Assembly (NCBI GenBank): GCA_049325415.1
Contig: JBMOLL010000105.1
Coordinates: forward strand, 1-43,986
Direction of reading: 5' to 3'
Origin: JBMOLL01 sp049325415
GTDB lineage: Bacteria > Bacteroidota > Bacteroidia > Bacteroidales > GCA-2748055
DNA length: 43,986 nt
Part shown: positions 25,285-34,303 of the stretch, piece after piece
Position numbering within the stretch: the stretch's first letter is position 1
Layout: each line of letters begins with the position of its first letter
The notes under the pieces: model-generated
The model's input: only the letters and a program-made list of their open reading frames with translations
The model's database searches: none
What the model was told of the DNA's origin: nothing
Made by a program: the position numbers and the translations under genes

Positions 25285-26793
25285 ATGGAAATCAGAAATC
25301 TGCTGACCCTCGCGCTCACCGGAACGCTGGTATCGTGCAGTTCCGGCCCGGCGGGGAAACAGGAAGGCAAAGACCTTCACCTGCCGGCCCTGCCCGATGT
25401 AAAAAAGAGGAACGTGATCTTCATCCTTACCGATGACCACCGCTACGATTACATGGGCTTTACCGGTAAGGTCCCCTGGCTGCAGACCCCGAATATGGAC
25501 GAGCTGGCGGCAAGCGGTGCCTGGATGCAAAATGCCTTTGTAACGACCTCGCTCTCCTCACCGAGCCGTGCATCGATCCTCACCGGGATGTATTCGCACG
25601 AACACACGATCGTCGACAACCAGGCCCCCGACCCGGGTAACCTGGTATTTTTCCCTGAATACCTGCAGGAAGCCGGCTATCAGACTGCTTTTTTTGGCAA
25701 ATGGCACATGGGCGAGGACAGTGACAGACCCCGACCGGGTTTTAATAACTGGGAAAGTTTCAGGGGACAGGGCGTTTATTACGGTCCGGAACTGAATATC
25801 GACGGAGAACAGGTCAGCTATCCCGATTCTGTCTATATCACCGACCTGCTGACGGAGCACGCCATCGACTGGCTGAATGAGCGGGACAGTGAGAAGCCCT
25901 TTTTCCTCTATCTTTCACATAAAGCCGTTCATGCCGGCTTCGAACCTGCCCGACGTCATGCCGGATGCTATGAGGGGAAAACGATTGACCGACCTGCCAG
26001 TTTCAGCCAGACCGCCGATGAAACGTACAGGGACCTGGGCTGGCCGGAATGGGTGAAGCAGCAGCGCTACAGCTGGCATGGCGTCGATTACATGTATCAC
26101 GGCCAGTCGGGCACCCTGGATGAACTGATCCGGCGCTACTGCGAGACCTTGCTGGCGGTCGACGAAAGCATTGGCAGCATCATGGAATGGCTGAAGGCCA
26201 ACGGGCTGGATGAATCGACCATGGTCATCTACATGGGAGATAACGGTTTCAGCTGGGGCGAACACGGACTGATCGATAAAAGGCATTTTTACGAAGAATC
26301 GGTGAAGGTTCCCATGCTGGTCCGCTGCCCGGAGATCTTCGAAGGCGGCAAAGAGATCAGCCGCATGGTCCAGAACACCGACATTGCGCCGACGATCCTT
26401 GCCTGTGCCGGCCTGCAGGCTCCGGAGTATATGCCCGGCGAATCGTTCATCCGTCTGTTACAGGGGGATACAACCGCCTGGAGGACGAGGATCTACTATG
26501 AATACTACTGGGAATACGATTTCCCGATGACTCCGACGGTTTACGGCGTCAGAACCGATACTTTCAAGTATATCCGCTACCAGGGAGTGTGGGATCAGAA
26601 CGAATTGTACAATATCGCTGAAGATCCCGATGAACTAGTGAACCTGATGGGTAGGCCCGCTTACGACCAGACGGCAAAGCAACTATGCTCCGACCTGTTC
26701 GACTGGCTTGAAGCGACCGACGGGATGCTGATCCCGCTGATACGGACCGTCAAACATCCCTTCGGCGATTACCGGCATCCGGATCAGTACTGA
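25285..26793 (+). CDS. Serine-type sulfatase lipoprotein
   Basis: A 502-residue type I sulfatase that hydrolyses sulfate esters, probably on a carbohydrate. The lipoprotein signal MEIRNLLTLALTGTLVSC sets the start at ATG 25285 (the frame is open to 25237). The metal-site start is NVIFILTDDHRYDYMGF. The modification motif is SSPSRASILTG, so the residue to become formylglycine is Ser91; this is a serine-type enzyme that would need an anaerobic sulfatase-maturating enzyme not encoded here. Further family motifs are FFGKWHMG and MGDNGFSWGEHGL. It lies 60 bp after cellobiose phosphorylase in the same orientation. Substrate unknown; its partnership with a cello-oligosaccharide pathway is unusual. 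Confidence 0.92.
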   Translation: MEIRNLLTLALTGTLVSCSSGPAGKQEGKDLHLPALPDVKKRNVIFILTDDHRYDYMGFTGKVPWLQTPNMDELAASGAWMQNAFVTTSLSSPSRASILTGMYSHEHTIVDNQAPDPGNLVFFPEYLQEAGYQTAFFGKWHMGEDSDRPRPGFNNWESFRGQGVYYGPELNIDGEQVSYPDSVYITDLLTEHAIDWLNERDSEKPFFLYLSHKAVHAGFEPARRHAGCYEGKTIDRPASFSQTADETYRDLGWPEWVKQQRYSWHGVDYMYHGQSGTLDELIRRYCETLLAVDESIGSIMEWLKANGLDESTMVIYMGDNGFSWGEHGLIDKRHFYEESVKVPMLVRCPEIFEGGKEISRMVQNTDIAPTILACAGLQAPEYMPGESFIRLLQGDTTAWRTRIYYEYYWEYDFPMTPTVYGVRTDTFKYIRYQGVWDQNELYNIAEDPDELVNLMGRPAYDQTAKQLCSDLFDWLEATDGMLIPLIRTVKHPFGDYRHPDQY

Positions 26794-26821
26794 TCCGGCA
26801 TGGCCGGTTCGGCAAGGGGAT

Positions 26822-27259
26822 TTACTCCTCCACAATCACGATCTTTTCGATCACATCGCCCGGGCGGATCTGATCGATCACCTCAAGACCTTCCGTGACT
26901 TTCCCAAAGCAGGTGTGACGGCGGTCGAGGTGCTGGGTATTCCGGCGGTTATGGCAGATAAAGAACTGCGAACCTCCGGTATCCCTTCCGGCATGTGCCA
27001 TGGAAAGAACCCCACGGTCGTGGTACTGGTTATTGCCGTTCAGTTCGCACTTGATGGAATAACCCGGTCCGCCCATGCCCGTACCGTCGGGACAGCCACC
27101 CTGGATCACAAAATCGGGGATCACCCGGTGGAAGGTCAGACCGTTGTAAAAACCCTGTTCCGACAGTTTGATGAAATTCTGCACGGTGTTTGGTGCATCA
27201 TCGGCAAAAAACTCAACTTTCATCATACCTTTTACGGTATGGATCTCTGCTTTTTTCAT
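26822..27259 (-). CDS. Cyclophilin-type peptidyl-prolyl cis-trans isomerase
   Basis: A 145-residue minimal cyclophilin that catalyses cis-trans isomerisation of Xaa-Pro bonds. Catalytic and core motifs are FHRVIPDFVIQGG (Arg near 45), GVLSMAHAGRDTGGSQFFICH and CFGKVTEGLEVIDQI. No signal peptide, so it is cytoplasmic. It is convergent with the sulfatase gene (28-bp gap) and lies 55 bp downstream of the potassium transporter gene on the same strand, possibly in the same transcript. Confidence 0.94.
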   Translation of the reverse strand: MKKAEIHTVKGMMKVEFFADDAPNTVQNFIKLSEQGFYNGLTFHRVIPDFVIQGGCPDGTGMGGPGYSIKCELNGNNQYHDRGVLSMAHAGRDTGGSQFFICHNRRNTQHLDRRHTCFGKVTEGLEVIDQIRPGDVIEKIVIVEE

Positions 27260-27314
27260 ACGTAACTTTTAATGTGGGGTAAAAATACGATTAATCCGGT
27301 AAAGCCCAAAGAGC

Positions 27315-29129
27315 TTATCCAACCACGATATTGGCCGAGGCATAACGGAAACTCGTCGATTCGACCTTTCGTGTCAGGATCAGCGCCATGGTGAGTGTTC
27401 CGATCCTTCCGATGAACATACTCAGGATCAGGATGGCTTTTCCTGCCGTGGAGAGATCGGCCGTTATCCCCAGGCTCAGTCCGACTGTGGAGATGGCCGA
27501 TACCTCTTCAAAAACAAGAGCGGTAAGGCCTTTACCTGGATCGGTGACCGAGAGGGCCAGGGTGGAGATAAAGATCAGGCTTACGGTAAAAAGGGCGATG
27601 GAGTACGAGCGGTCGATCGTGCTGAAGGGTATGGTGCGTTTATACACCACCACGTGTTCCTCGCCACGGATGGTGGCAATGGCGCTTTTGACGATGAGCG
27701 CGAAGGTGGTGGTTTTGATCCCTCCGCCCGTCGATCCGGAGGATGCCCCGATAAACATCAGGAGGATAAAGCCAATGATCACCGGCAGGGTAAGCCTGGA
27801 GGTGTCGACCGTATTAAAACCGGCGGTGCGGGTAGTAATCGACTGGAAAAACGCGGTGATCAGCTTACCTCCTGCGGTATAGCCATCGAGTGAACGGTCC
27901 CATTCTGCGAGTAGGAACAGGATCATCCCTCCGAGGATCAGGATCAGGCTGGCCGAAAGGGAAAGGCGGGTGCCCGTGTTGAGACGTGCCCAGCGCTTTT
28001 TGAGGATGAAACGCTCCTTCAGGAAGCGGCCGGTATTATTAATATTCATAAAGCCGATCCCGCCAAAGAAGATCAGGCAGGCAATCACCACGTGATAGGC
28101 AAAGGCGTACCTGATCACTCCCTGGTAGAGGTTCTCCGTAAATAACGAGAAACCGGCATTGTTAAAGGCCGAAACTGAATGAAAGAGCGCGTAGAAAAGG
28201 CGATCCCTGGTCTCCATGCCCGGTCCCGGATCCCAGAACAGGAAAAGCGCCAGGGTCCCTGCCAGTTCAAACACGAGGCTGAACAGGAATAGTTCCTTCA
28301 GCAGCAGCCGGGTGTCGGAGATCTTCTCGGTGGAAAGAAAGTCCTTGATGAGCGATTTATAGCGGATGGAGGCCGAGGTACGGTAAAAGGTTGCAAAAAG
28401 TGTGGCAAAGGACAGGATGTTCAAGCCTCCCAGCTGGATGAGCAGCATGATCAGCACCTTGCCCTTCAGCGTAAAGAAAGTGGCTGTATCCACAACGGTC
28501 AAACCTGTGACGCAACTGGCCGAGGCGGCGGTGAAGATGGCATCCACCGGTCGGATCTTCCCCCCGACCGTCATTTCCGGCAGACTGAGCAACAGGGCAC
28601 CGAAAGCAATAAGGAGGAGGAAGGATGCGGCGAGCAGGCGTTGCGGAGTGATATTCAGTCCCGACAGTTTCTGACTGGCCTTTCCGGCTTCTATGCCCAC
28701 GATCAGGAGAAAATACAACTGAACGAAGAGGGTGGAAAGCATGGTAAATTCATCAAGGCCGAACAACCTGAACAGCAGTTTCACCAGATCGGTGCGGAAA
28801 AGCAGCAGACCCAGCCCCTCCAACAGGATCAGCAACATCATCAGACCCTCGAACCAGTTATCCTTCAGGAATTTTCCCGGCTGAAAATTGTAGATGAGCC
28901 GGAGAAGGAACTTGAGGAGATAAAAAGAAAAACTAAAGTGAAGTACGGAGTTGTAGATCAGCAGTGAATGAGCTGTTTTTGGATAGCCATGATAATAAAC
29001 AATGGCAGCCAGAGCCAGCAGGGAAATGATCAGACTGAGGAACCTCAGGGTGAACAGGACTCCTTTCCTGGACCTGAAAATACGGAGGTTAAGACGCTGC
29101 CGTATATCCCAGAAGGTTCTGCCTGCCAT
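27315..29129 (-). CDS. KtrB/TrkH-type potassium transporter with N-terminal membrane extension
   Basis: A 604-residue potassium translocating subunit. The SKT core (from about residue 165) shows the four pore loops with their selectivity glycines: SCVTGLTVVDTATF, SAFNNAGFSLFTENL, TTRTAGFNTVDTSRL and SAISTVGLSLGITAD. A GSSTGGGIKTTTFAL segment in the D3M2-type helix region, which can gate KtrB, is present. Residues 1-160 add about four extra hydrophobic helices absent from classical KtrB (about 450 residues), reminiscent of a voltage-sensor-like bundle seen in some long Bacteroidota homologues. The adjacent upstream gene (7-bp gap) encodes the matching RCK subunit, so the two form a K+ uptake complex. 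Confidence 0.93.
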   Translation of the reverse strand: MAGRTFWDIRQRLNLRIFRSRKGVLFTLRFLSLIISLLALAAIVYYHGYPKTAHSLLIYNSVLHFSFSFYLLKFLLRLIYNFQPGKFLKDNWFEGLMMLLILLEGLGLLLFRTDLVKLLFRLFGLDEFTMLSTLFVQLYFLLIVGIEAGKASQKLSGLNITPQRLLAASFLLLIAFGALLLSLPEMTVGGKIRPVDAIFTAASASCVTGLTVVDTATFFTLKGKVLIMLLIQLGGLNILSFATLFATFYRTSASIRYKSLIKDFLSTEKISDTRLLLKELFLFSLVFELAGTLALFLFWDPGPGMETRDRLFYALFHSVSAFNNAGFSLFTENLYQGVIRYAFAYHVVIACLIFFGGIGFMNINNTGRFLKERFILKKRWARLNTGTRLSLSASLILILGGMILFLLAEWDRSLDGYTAGGKLITAFFQSITTRTAGFNTVDTSRLTLPVIIGFILLMFIGASSGSTGGGIKTTTFALIVKSAIATIRGEEHVVVYKRTIPFSTIDRSYSIALFTVSLIFISTLALSVTDPGKGLTALVFEEVSAISTVGLSLGITADLSTAGKAILILSMFIGRIGTLTMALILTRKVESTSFRYASANIVVG

Positions 29130-29136
29130 ACTGCAC

Positions 29137-29832
29137 TTATTGGTTGATTTCGATAAAGCGTTGCAGGTCCTTGTTCTTACCGAAGATGATCAGGTAATCA
29201 TCCTTTTCGATCACGGTGGTCGATATCGGCACTCCGGTAATATGGTGTTTCATATCGCCGGCAGGCCCCTGCTCTCCCGGATCAAGGCGCTTGATGGTGA
29301 TCAGCGAGAGGTTGTAATTATCCCTCAGGTCGAGCTCCTCCAGCCTCCTCCCTTCGACGTTGGGCGGGGCAATGATCTCTGCCACCCTGTACTCATCGGG
29401 TAACTGCAGATAGGACACCAGGCCGGGATTGGTCAGACGTTCAGCCACAATCACCCCTACCTCATCCTCGGGAGAAAGGATCTCCCTCACCCCCATCTTC
29501 TCCAGGATGGTCCGGGTATTTTTTCCCTGCGCACGCGCAATGATCCGTTTGGCACCCAGTTCCATCAGAACAACCGTGCAAAGCACAAGCTGCTCGAAGT
29601 CCTGTCCGATCGTAACAATAACCGCATCAAAATCAGTTATATCATTGGCGATAAGGGCCTTTTTATCCGTGGCATCCATTGCTACCGCGTAGGCTACGCG
29701 ATCGGCAATATCGTCAACCACCTCGGGGTCGGAGTCGATCGCGAGGACCTCGGCGCCCCTTCCGGCCAGTGCTTTCGCGATGGCCTGTCCGAACTGTCCC
29801 AGGCCGATCACTGCAAATCTTCCGTTCTCCAT
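29137..29832 (-). CDS. KtrA/TrkA-type RCK regulatory subunit
   Basis: A 231-residue cytoplasmic regulator of potassium uptake. The RCK N-domain (about 1-125) begins with the nucleotide-binding motif FAVIGLGQFGQAIAKAL, followed by an acidic strand end (EVLAIDSDPEVVDDI) that would bind ATP/ADP or NAD(H). The TrkA_C domain covers about 140-228 (YRVAEIIAPPNVEGRRLEELDLRDNYNLSLI). With one RCK unit and about 230 residues it is KtrA-like rather than the double TrkA of Enterobacteria. It is the first gene of the pair with the transporter, and a -7 promoter element lies 20 bp upstream. Confidence 0.94.
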   Translation of the reverse strand: MENGRFAVIGLGQFGQAIAKALAGRGAEVLAIDSDPEVVDDIADRVAYAVAMDATDKKALIANDITDFDAVIVTIGQDFEQLVLCTVVLMELGAKRIIARAQGKNTRTILEKMGVREILSPEDEVGVIVAERLTNPGLVSYLQLPDEYRVAEIIAPPNVEGRRLEELDLRDNYNLSLITIKRLDPGEQGPAGDMKHHITGVPISTTVIEKDDYLIIFGKNKDLQRFIEINQ

Positions 29833-29851
29833 TGAAGAATAATTGATCGGG

Positions 29852-29859
29852 CAAAATTA
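29852..29859 (-). promoter_or_regulatory. Bacteroidota -7 element of the potassium uptake operon
   Basis: On the minus strand this reads TAATTTTG, an exact TAxxTTTG match, 19 bp before the ATG at 29832. A TTTG lies upstream at 29875-29878 but with 15-bp rather than 19-bp spacing. Confidence 0.55.
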
Positions 29860-29989
29860 CGAAACTAATCGCTGCAAAGGTCTAATTCCCGCTGATTTTG
29901 CCCGGCTATTTAAAATATCGGTATTTTTCGGGCAGCTCCCGGGGCCGGGTATGACAGGAATATGTACATTTAAACAAAAACCTTCGGCT

Positions 29990-30448
29990 ATGAAAAACCT
30001 GTTCCTCCTGCTGAGCCTGGCCATTCTGGCCTTTTCCTGTAAACCTCCTGCCGGTACATCAGCCCGTGCGATCCTGGATGCCGATCGTGACTTTTCGGCT
30101 TATTCCGTCCTTCACGGGTCGGACTCAGCCTTTATGAAATTCTGCGCCGACAGTGCTGTACTCCTGCGGGACAACAGCGATCCCCTGTGCGGTTTCAGTA
30201 CTATCAGGCAGTTGATGATGGCGCAGCCCGACACGTCCTTTACCCTCTCCTGGGAACCCCTGAAAGCCGAGCTCGCAGCTTCGGGTGAACTGGGCTACAG
30301 CTACGGGATCTGGACCTATACGCCAAAGGCTGATACAGCTTCAAAATCGTATGGCACCTATGTAACTGTCTGGAAGAAAACAGGCGGTGAATGGAAATGG
30401 GTGCTGGATACCGGGAACGACGGCCTGGCTCCCGGGCAGGGCAAGTGA
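29990..30448 (+). CDS. SnoaL/DUF4440-like small lipoprotein
   Basis: A 152-residue lipoprotein; the signal MKNLFLLLSLAILAFSC (Cys17) sets ATG 29990. The mature part looks like an NTF2/SnoaL-type fold (DUF4440-like): an N-terminal helix AILDADRDFSAYSVLHGSDSAFMKFC, a short loop AVLLRDNSDP, and beta-strands ending GTYVTVWKKTGGEWKWVLDTGND. The family has catalytic and non-catalytic members; no function can be assigned. The stop abuts the stop of the convergent pgl gene with no gap. A weak promoter-like pair, TTTG (29897-29900) and TATTTTTC (29922-29929), lies upstream. Confidence 0.82.
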   Translation: MKNLFLLLSLAILAFSCKPPAGTSARAILDADRDFSAYSVLHGSDSAFMKFCADSAVLLRDNSDPLCGFSTIRQLMMAQPDTSFTLSWEPLKAELAASGELGYSYGIWTYTPKADTASKSYGTYVTVWKKTGGEWKWVLDTGNDGLAPGQGK

Positions 30449-31186
30449 TCAGTGCAGATCGCCGGCAGCTTCCCTGTCGAGCCACCACTCCAGGATTCCC
30501 GGTTCGGGTCTCACACGGGCTACCGGGTAATCCTGGAAACCCTCTGCCCTGTTCATGATCCTGTGAATACGCTCCCTTTTCGCCCTGCCGGTCACCACGA
30601 TCGACACCATCGCGGCATTATTGATGACCTGGCCGGTGAAGGTGATCCGTTTCTGGCTGGTGACCGGATGAACGGCAATCTCACAAAGCTCCTCACTGTC
30701 CCATAAGGTCAGCTGATCGGGAAAGATTGAAGCGGTATGACCGTCATCGCCCATCCCCAGGAAAACCAGATCGAAATAGGGCAGGCCATGACGCTGGGGG
30801 ACCTTTACTGTAAGCAGTTCACGGTATTCCATCACGGCTTCTTCCGGATCCGCCTCCCCTTTCATCCTGAAGACCCTTTCGCCGGCAATGCCCAGCGGTA
30901 CAAAAAGTTCCCTGTTGGCCAGCCCGAAATTACTGTCGGCATGATCGGGGGGCACACAGCGGTCGTCGCTCCAGAAAAAGCTCACTTTTGTCCAGTCGAT
31001 GGCAGCTGCTTCCGGCAGAGCAGCCGTCTGCCTGTAAAATTTCAAGGGAGTGGATCCTCCGGAAAGAGCAATGAAAGCATCATTTTTCTTCGCCAGCAGG
31101 TCCCTGACATAATTCAGGAAACGGGTGGCGAGCAAGGCAGCAAGTTCATCGCTGTCGCGAACGATTTTCAGTCGGGTCTCACTCAT
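30449..31186 (-). CDS. pgl: 6-phosphogluconolactonase
   Basis: A 245-residue DevB/SOL-type lactonase that hydrolyses 6-phosphogluconolactone to 6-phosphogluconate in the oxidative pentose phosphate pathway. Family motifs are FIALSGGSTPLKFYR (about 38-52), VSFFWSDDRCVPPDHADSNF (about 67-86) and FLGMGDDGHTASIFPD (about 142-157). Its ATG overlaps the zwf stop by 4 bp (31183-31186), so translation is coupled to the preceding enzyme of the same pathway. Confidence 0.95.
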   Translation of the reverse strand: MSETRLKIVRDSDELAALLATRFLNYVRDLLAKKNDAFIALSGGSTPLKFYRQTAALPEAAAIDWTKVSFFWSDDRCVPPDHADSNFGLANRELFVPLGIAGERVFRMKGEADPEEAVMEYRELLTVKVPQRHGLPYFDLVFLGMGDDGHTASIFPDQLTLWDSEELCEIAVHPVTSQKRITFTGQVINNAAMVSIVVTGRAKRERIHRIMNRAEGFQDYPVARVRPEPGILEWWLDREAAGDLH

Positions 31187-32700
31187 AATTCGCAGTATTT
31201 TCCGTCATCGCTGAGGTTTTTACAGGGATAGCGCCAGGTATGGCCTTTGCCTTCGATCAGTTCGTCGGCCCGCTCCGGGCCCCAGGAGCCCGCAGGGTAG
31301 CCATGCAGCGGCAGCTCACTGTCGCTGTTCCACCGGTGCTGAATAGCTTCCACAAAACGCCAGGCTGCCTCCACGGTGTCGCCCCGTGCATAGAGCGTGG
31401 AATCGCCCTGCATGCAGTCGAGCAACAGGCGCTGGTAAGCTTCGGGCAGATAGCTGTTATCCAGGTCCTTATAATGGAAATCCATATTTACATCCTGCAC
31501 ATGGTACCCGGCTCCCGGCACTTTCATCCCGAATTTAAGGAGGATGCCCTCGTCGGGCTGAATACGGATAACGAGCTGGTTATGCGATTCATATCCTTCT
31601 CCCCCGAAACAAAATAGCGTATGCGGAGAGGGTTTAAAGTGGATAACGATCTCCGTCACCTTGGTCGGCAGGCGCTTCCCGGTGCGGATATAAAAAGGAA
31701 CGCCTCCCCAGCGCCAGTTATCGATAAAGAGTTTGATGGCCACATAGGTTTCCGTGCGGGAGGCGGGATCCACCCCCTGCTCCTCCCGGTAGCCGGGGAT
31801 CTTTTCGCCCCGGATGACAGAGCTGATATACTGTCCGCGGATCACCTGCTCCGGAACCTTTTCCGGGTCGATGGGCCGCAGCGCCTGCATGACTTTCAGC
31901 ATCTCGTTGCGGATGGCCAGTGAACTGATCACGGTAGGAGGTTCCATGGCCACGAGCGAGACCAGTTGCAGCAGGTGATTCTGCAACATATCGCGGAGGG
32001 CGCCCGAATGATCGTAGTAGCCACCCCGCCCTTCCACTCCCAGGCTCTCGGCTGAGGTGATCTCCACATGATGAATATAATTCCTGTTCCACAGGGGTTC
32101 GAAGATCCCGTTGGAAAAGCGTGTTACCAGGAGGTTTTGCACTGTTTCCTTGCCCAGGTAATGGTCGATCCGGAAGATCTGATTCTCGTTGAGGAAGCGA
32201 AGCAGGTGGGCATTGAGTTCCCTCGCCGATTCAAAATCGTAGCCGAATGGTTTCTCAATGATAAACCGCCGCCAGCCCGATTCCGAATCCGTGGCCAGTC
32301 CAAGGGCGGCCAGTTGCTCCGGGATGATCCTGTAAAGGGAGGGCGGGGTTGAGAGGTAAAAAATTATATTGTGCGGTATGCCTGCTTTTACGGCCAGTTT
32401 TTCAATACGTTGCTGTAAACCCGGGTAAGCTTCAGCATCCTGCGGATCCATGGTATGGTAAAAAAGCCGACCGAGAAAAGCGGGAAGCCGGTCGGCGTAC
32501 TCCCGGCTGATGCTTTTTGAGGCATGGGTCCGGAAAGCCTCATCACTGAATTCCGTGCGGCCTGCCCCGATAATGATAAAGCGGTCGGGAAGCAGCTCCA
32601 GCCGGTGCAGTTCAAAAAGAGCGGGGATCAGCTTGCGGTGAGTCAGATCTCCGGAAGCGCCGAAGATCACCAGGATCTGGTTATCTGTTTTTGGTTTCAT
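31183..32700 (-). CDS. zwf: Glucose-6-phosphate 1-dehydrogenase
   Basis: A 505-residue enzyme of normal length that oxidises glucose 6-phosphate to the lactone with NAD(P)+. The N-terminal nucleotide-binding motif is IFGASGDLTHRKLIPAL (about 12-28). The active-site segment RIDHYLGKETVQNL (catalytic His of the RIDHYLGK signature) is at about 176-189. EKPFGYDFESARELN and the C-terminal WRFVEAIQHRW follow. It forms a two-gene operon with pgl. A gnd gene, often adjacent in Bacteroidota, is not in this window. Confidence 0.97.
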   Translation of the reverse strand: MKPKTDNQILVIFGASGDLTHRKLIPALFELHRLELLPDRFIIIGAGRTEFSDEAFRTHASKSISREYADRLPAFLGRLFYHTMDPQDAEAYPGLQQRIEKLAVKAGIPHNIIFYLSTPPSLYRIIPEQLAALGLATDSESGWRRFIIEKPFGYDFESARELNAHLLRFLNENQIFRIDHYLGKETVQNLLVTRFSNGIFEPLWNRNYIHHVEITSAESLGVEGRGGYYDHSGALRDMLQNHLLQLVSLVAMEPPTVISSLAIRNEMLKVMQALRPIDPEKVPEQVIRGQYISSVIRGEKIPGYREEQGVDPASRTETYVAIKLFIDNWRWGGVPFYIRTGKRLPTKVTEIVIHFKPSPHTLFCFGGEGYESHNQLVIRIQPDEGILLKFGMKVPGAGYHVQDVNMDFHYKDLDNSYLPEAYQRLLLDCMQGDSTLYARGDTVEAAWRFVEAIQHRWNSDSELPLHGYPAGSWGPERADELIEGKGHTWRYPCKNLSDDGKYCEL

Positions 32701-32880
32701 TCAGTAATGCTGCCGGAGCATTTGAGTTCCGGAGTTGTTCCCGGAATCAGCCGGATGGAGTAAAATTAATGATAATTTCAGGAAATCACCGGCCGTGAGA
32801 GGTAATGAGCAGGGATTGCCTGCATTTTGTGAGGAATTGCCTCATGTTTAACAGGCTCCCAATGCCAGATAACAGAAGTA

Positions 32881-32942
32881 AATAAAAACCCGGTCTTTCC
32901 GGGGCATGTCATCAAACCGTCATGCATCCGGAAAGATCGGGT
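32881..32942 (-). terminator. Terminator of the metal-efflux operon
   Basis: Read on the minus strand, ACCCGATCTTTCCGG pairs with CCGGAAAGACCGGGT (14 of 15 positions), with a nested GCATG/CATGC stem in the loop. It is followed by TTTTATTT. Plus-strand arms are 32888-32902 and 32928-32942. It begins 17 bp after the permease stop codon. Confidence 0.88.
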
Positions 32943-32958
32943 GTTAATCAGGAAAATG

Positions 32959-34218
32959 TCAGAGCGCTTTATAACCCAGCGAATCGATGATTGCCCGGGC
33001 TTTATCGAGCTCAATATGTTCCCCCTCGATGGTAACGGTCTTATCGGCCAGGTTAACGCTGGCCTTGCTGATAAATCCCGCTTTCTCGAGGTTGCTTTCC
33101 ACGGTTGCCTTGCAATGATTGCAGGTCATTCCTTCTACTTTAAGTGTTTTAATTTCCATCGTACTGTTATTTATATTGCTTGTTTGATCTTTTTCTGATT
33201 TGAAATATCGCCGGATATAGCCGTTAATGATCAATGCCGCAAGAGTAATCCCCGAAGCGATCTGCCACCAGGCCAGCGGAGCATTGTGAACATGTCCGGG
33301 CAGGGTCTGGCTCAAGCCGCTGAACCACTGAGCCGGAAAAACATAGTCGATCAGCAGCCCGGTAGCCAGGGCCCCGGCCACGATGGTGCCCAGGTAGGCA
33401 AAGAGGCTTTTTCGTCCCAGCACCTTGCCGATCATGGTAATGGTAGCGGCATTTGTAGCCGGACCGGCCATTAAAAGTACAAAGGCAGCTCCGGGGCTGA
33501 TACCTTTCAGGATGAGCACGGCGGCCAGCGGAATGGAACCGGTTGCGCAGATATACAGCGGGATGGAGACCACCAGGATGAGCAGCATCTGGACAAAGGG
33601 CGGCAGGTTAAGCAGGGAAAAGAAATCATCGGGAATAAGGGCGGAGATCAGGGCGGCGAGAACCAGGCCGATAACCAGCCATTTCGATATATCATGGATA
33701 AACTCCACAAAGCCGTACCGGAATACGGTGAACACTTTTTCCGACAGGCGCAGTTTTTTGGCTTCAGCGACCGGCGGCGGTGCCGGATCCTGTTCGTTCG
33801 GCGTGATGGCAGCCGTGATCAGTCCCCCGCTGATGCCGGTGATCAGTGCGGCCAGGGGCCTGATGATGGCAAAAGGCAGTCCCATCAGCGAGTAGGTCGC
33901 CAGGATCGAATCGACCCCGGTCTGAGGGGTTGAGATCAGAAAAGATACCGTGCCACCCTTCGAGGCCCCGTTTTTATAGAGGGCGGTCCCGGTAGGGATC
34001 ACCCCGCACGAACACAGGGGAAGGGGCACGCCGAAGAGCGCCGCCAGAACCGACGATTTAAGCGGCTTCCCGTTAAAATAACGTTCAATCCTTTCTCTCG
34101 GGATAAAGGCATAGAGCAGCCCGGCAAAGAAAAAGCCCAGGAGGAGATAAGGTGACATCTCCCCAAGGATCTTTACAAAGTCGTTCAGAAAGCCTGAGAT
34201 ATATTGAAATACTTCCAT
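32959..34218 (-). CDS. SO_0444-type Cu/Zn efflux permease with C-terminal HMA domain
   Basis: A 419-residue membrane permease of the UPF0718/DUF318 type. The start is ATG 34218 (MEVFQYISGF); the frame is open to a TTG at 34248. Eight or more hydrophobic segments carry the diagnostic motifs VPLPLCSCGVIPTG (Cys-x-Cys pair) and ISTPQTGVDS, and a second half with SIPLYICATGSIPLAA and MAGPATNAATI. A heavy-metal-associated domain follows at about 354-419 (MEIKTLKVEGMTCNHCKA, with CxxC). The family exports copper or zinc. The domain begins with its own Met354 (ATG at 33157-33159), so an internal start producing a free 66-residue metallochaperone is conceivable. The HMA-AraC regulator lies 85 bp upstream on the same strand. 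Confidence 0.9.
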   Translation of the reverse strand: MEVFQYISGFLNDFVKILGEMSPYLLLGFFFAGLLYAFIPRERIERYFNGKPLKSSVLAALFGVPLPLCSCGVIPTGTALYKNGASKGGTVSFLISTPQTGVDSILATYSLMGLPFAIIRPLAALITGISGGLITAAITPNEQDPAPPPVAEAKKLRLSEKVFTVFRYGFVEFIHDISKWLVIGLVLAALISALIPDDFFSLLNLPPFVQMLLILVVSIPLYICATGSIPLAAVLILKGISPGAAFVLLMAGPATNAATITMIGKVLGRKSLFAYLGTIVAGALATGLLIDYVFPAQWFSGLSQTLPGHVHNAPLAWWQIASGITLAALIINGYIRRYFKSEKDQTSNINNSTMEIKTLKVEGMTCNHCKATVESNLEKAGFISKASVNLADKTVTIEGEHIELDKARAIIDSLGYKAL

Positions 34219-34303
34219 TGACAGAGTTCTTTTCTGCAAAGTAAGCAAGGATCGCCGGGACGACTATTGCAGCATTCTGGAAAAGAATTACAGTTTTTTT
34301 GGA

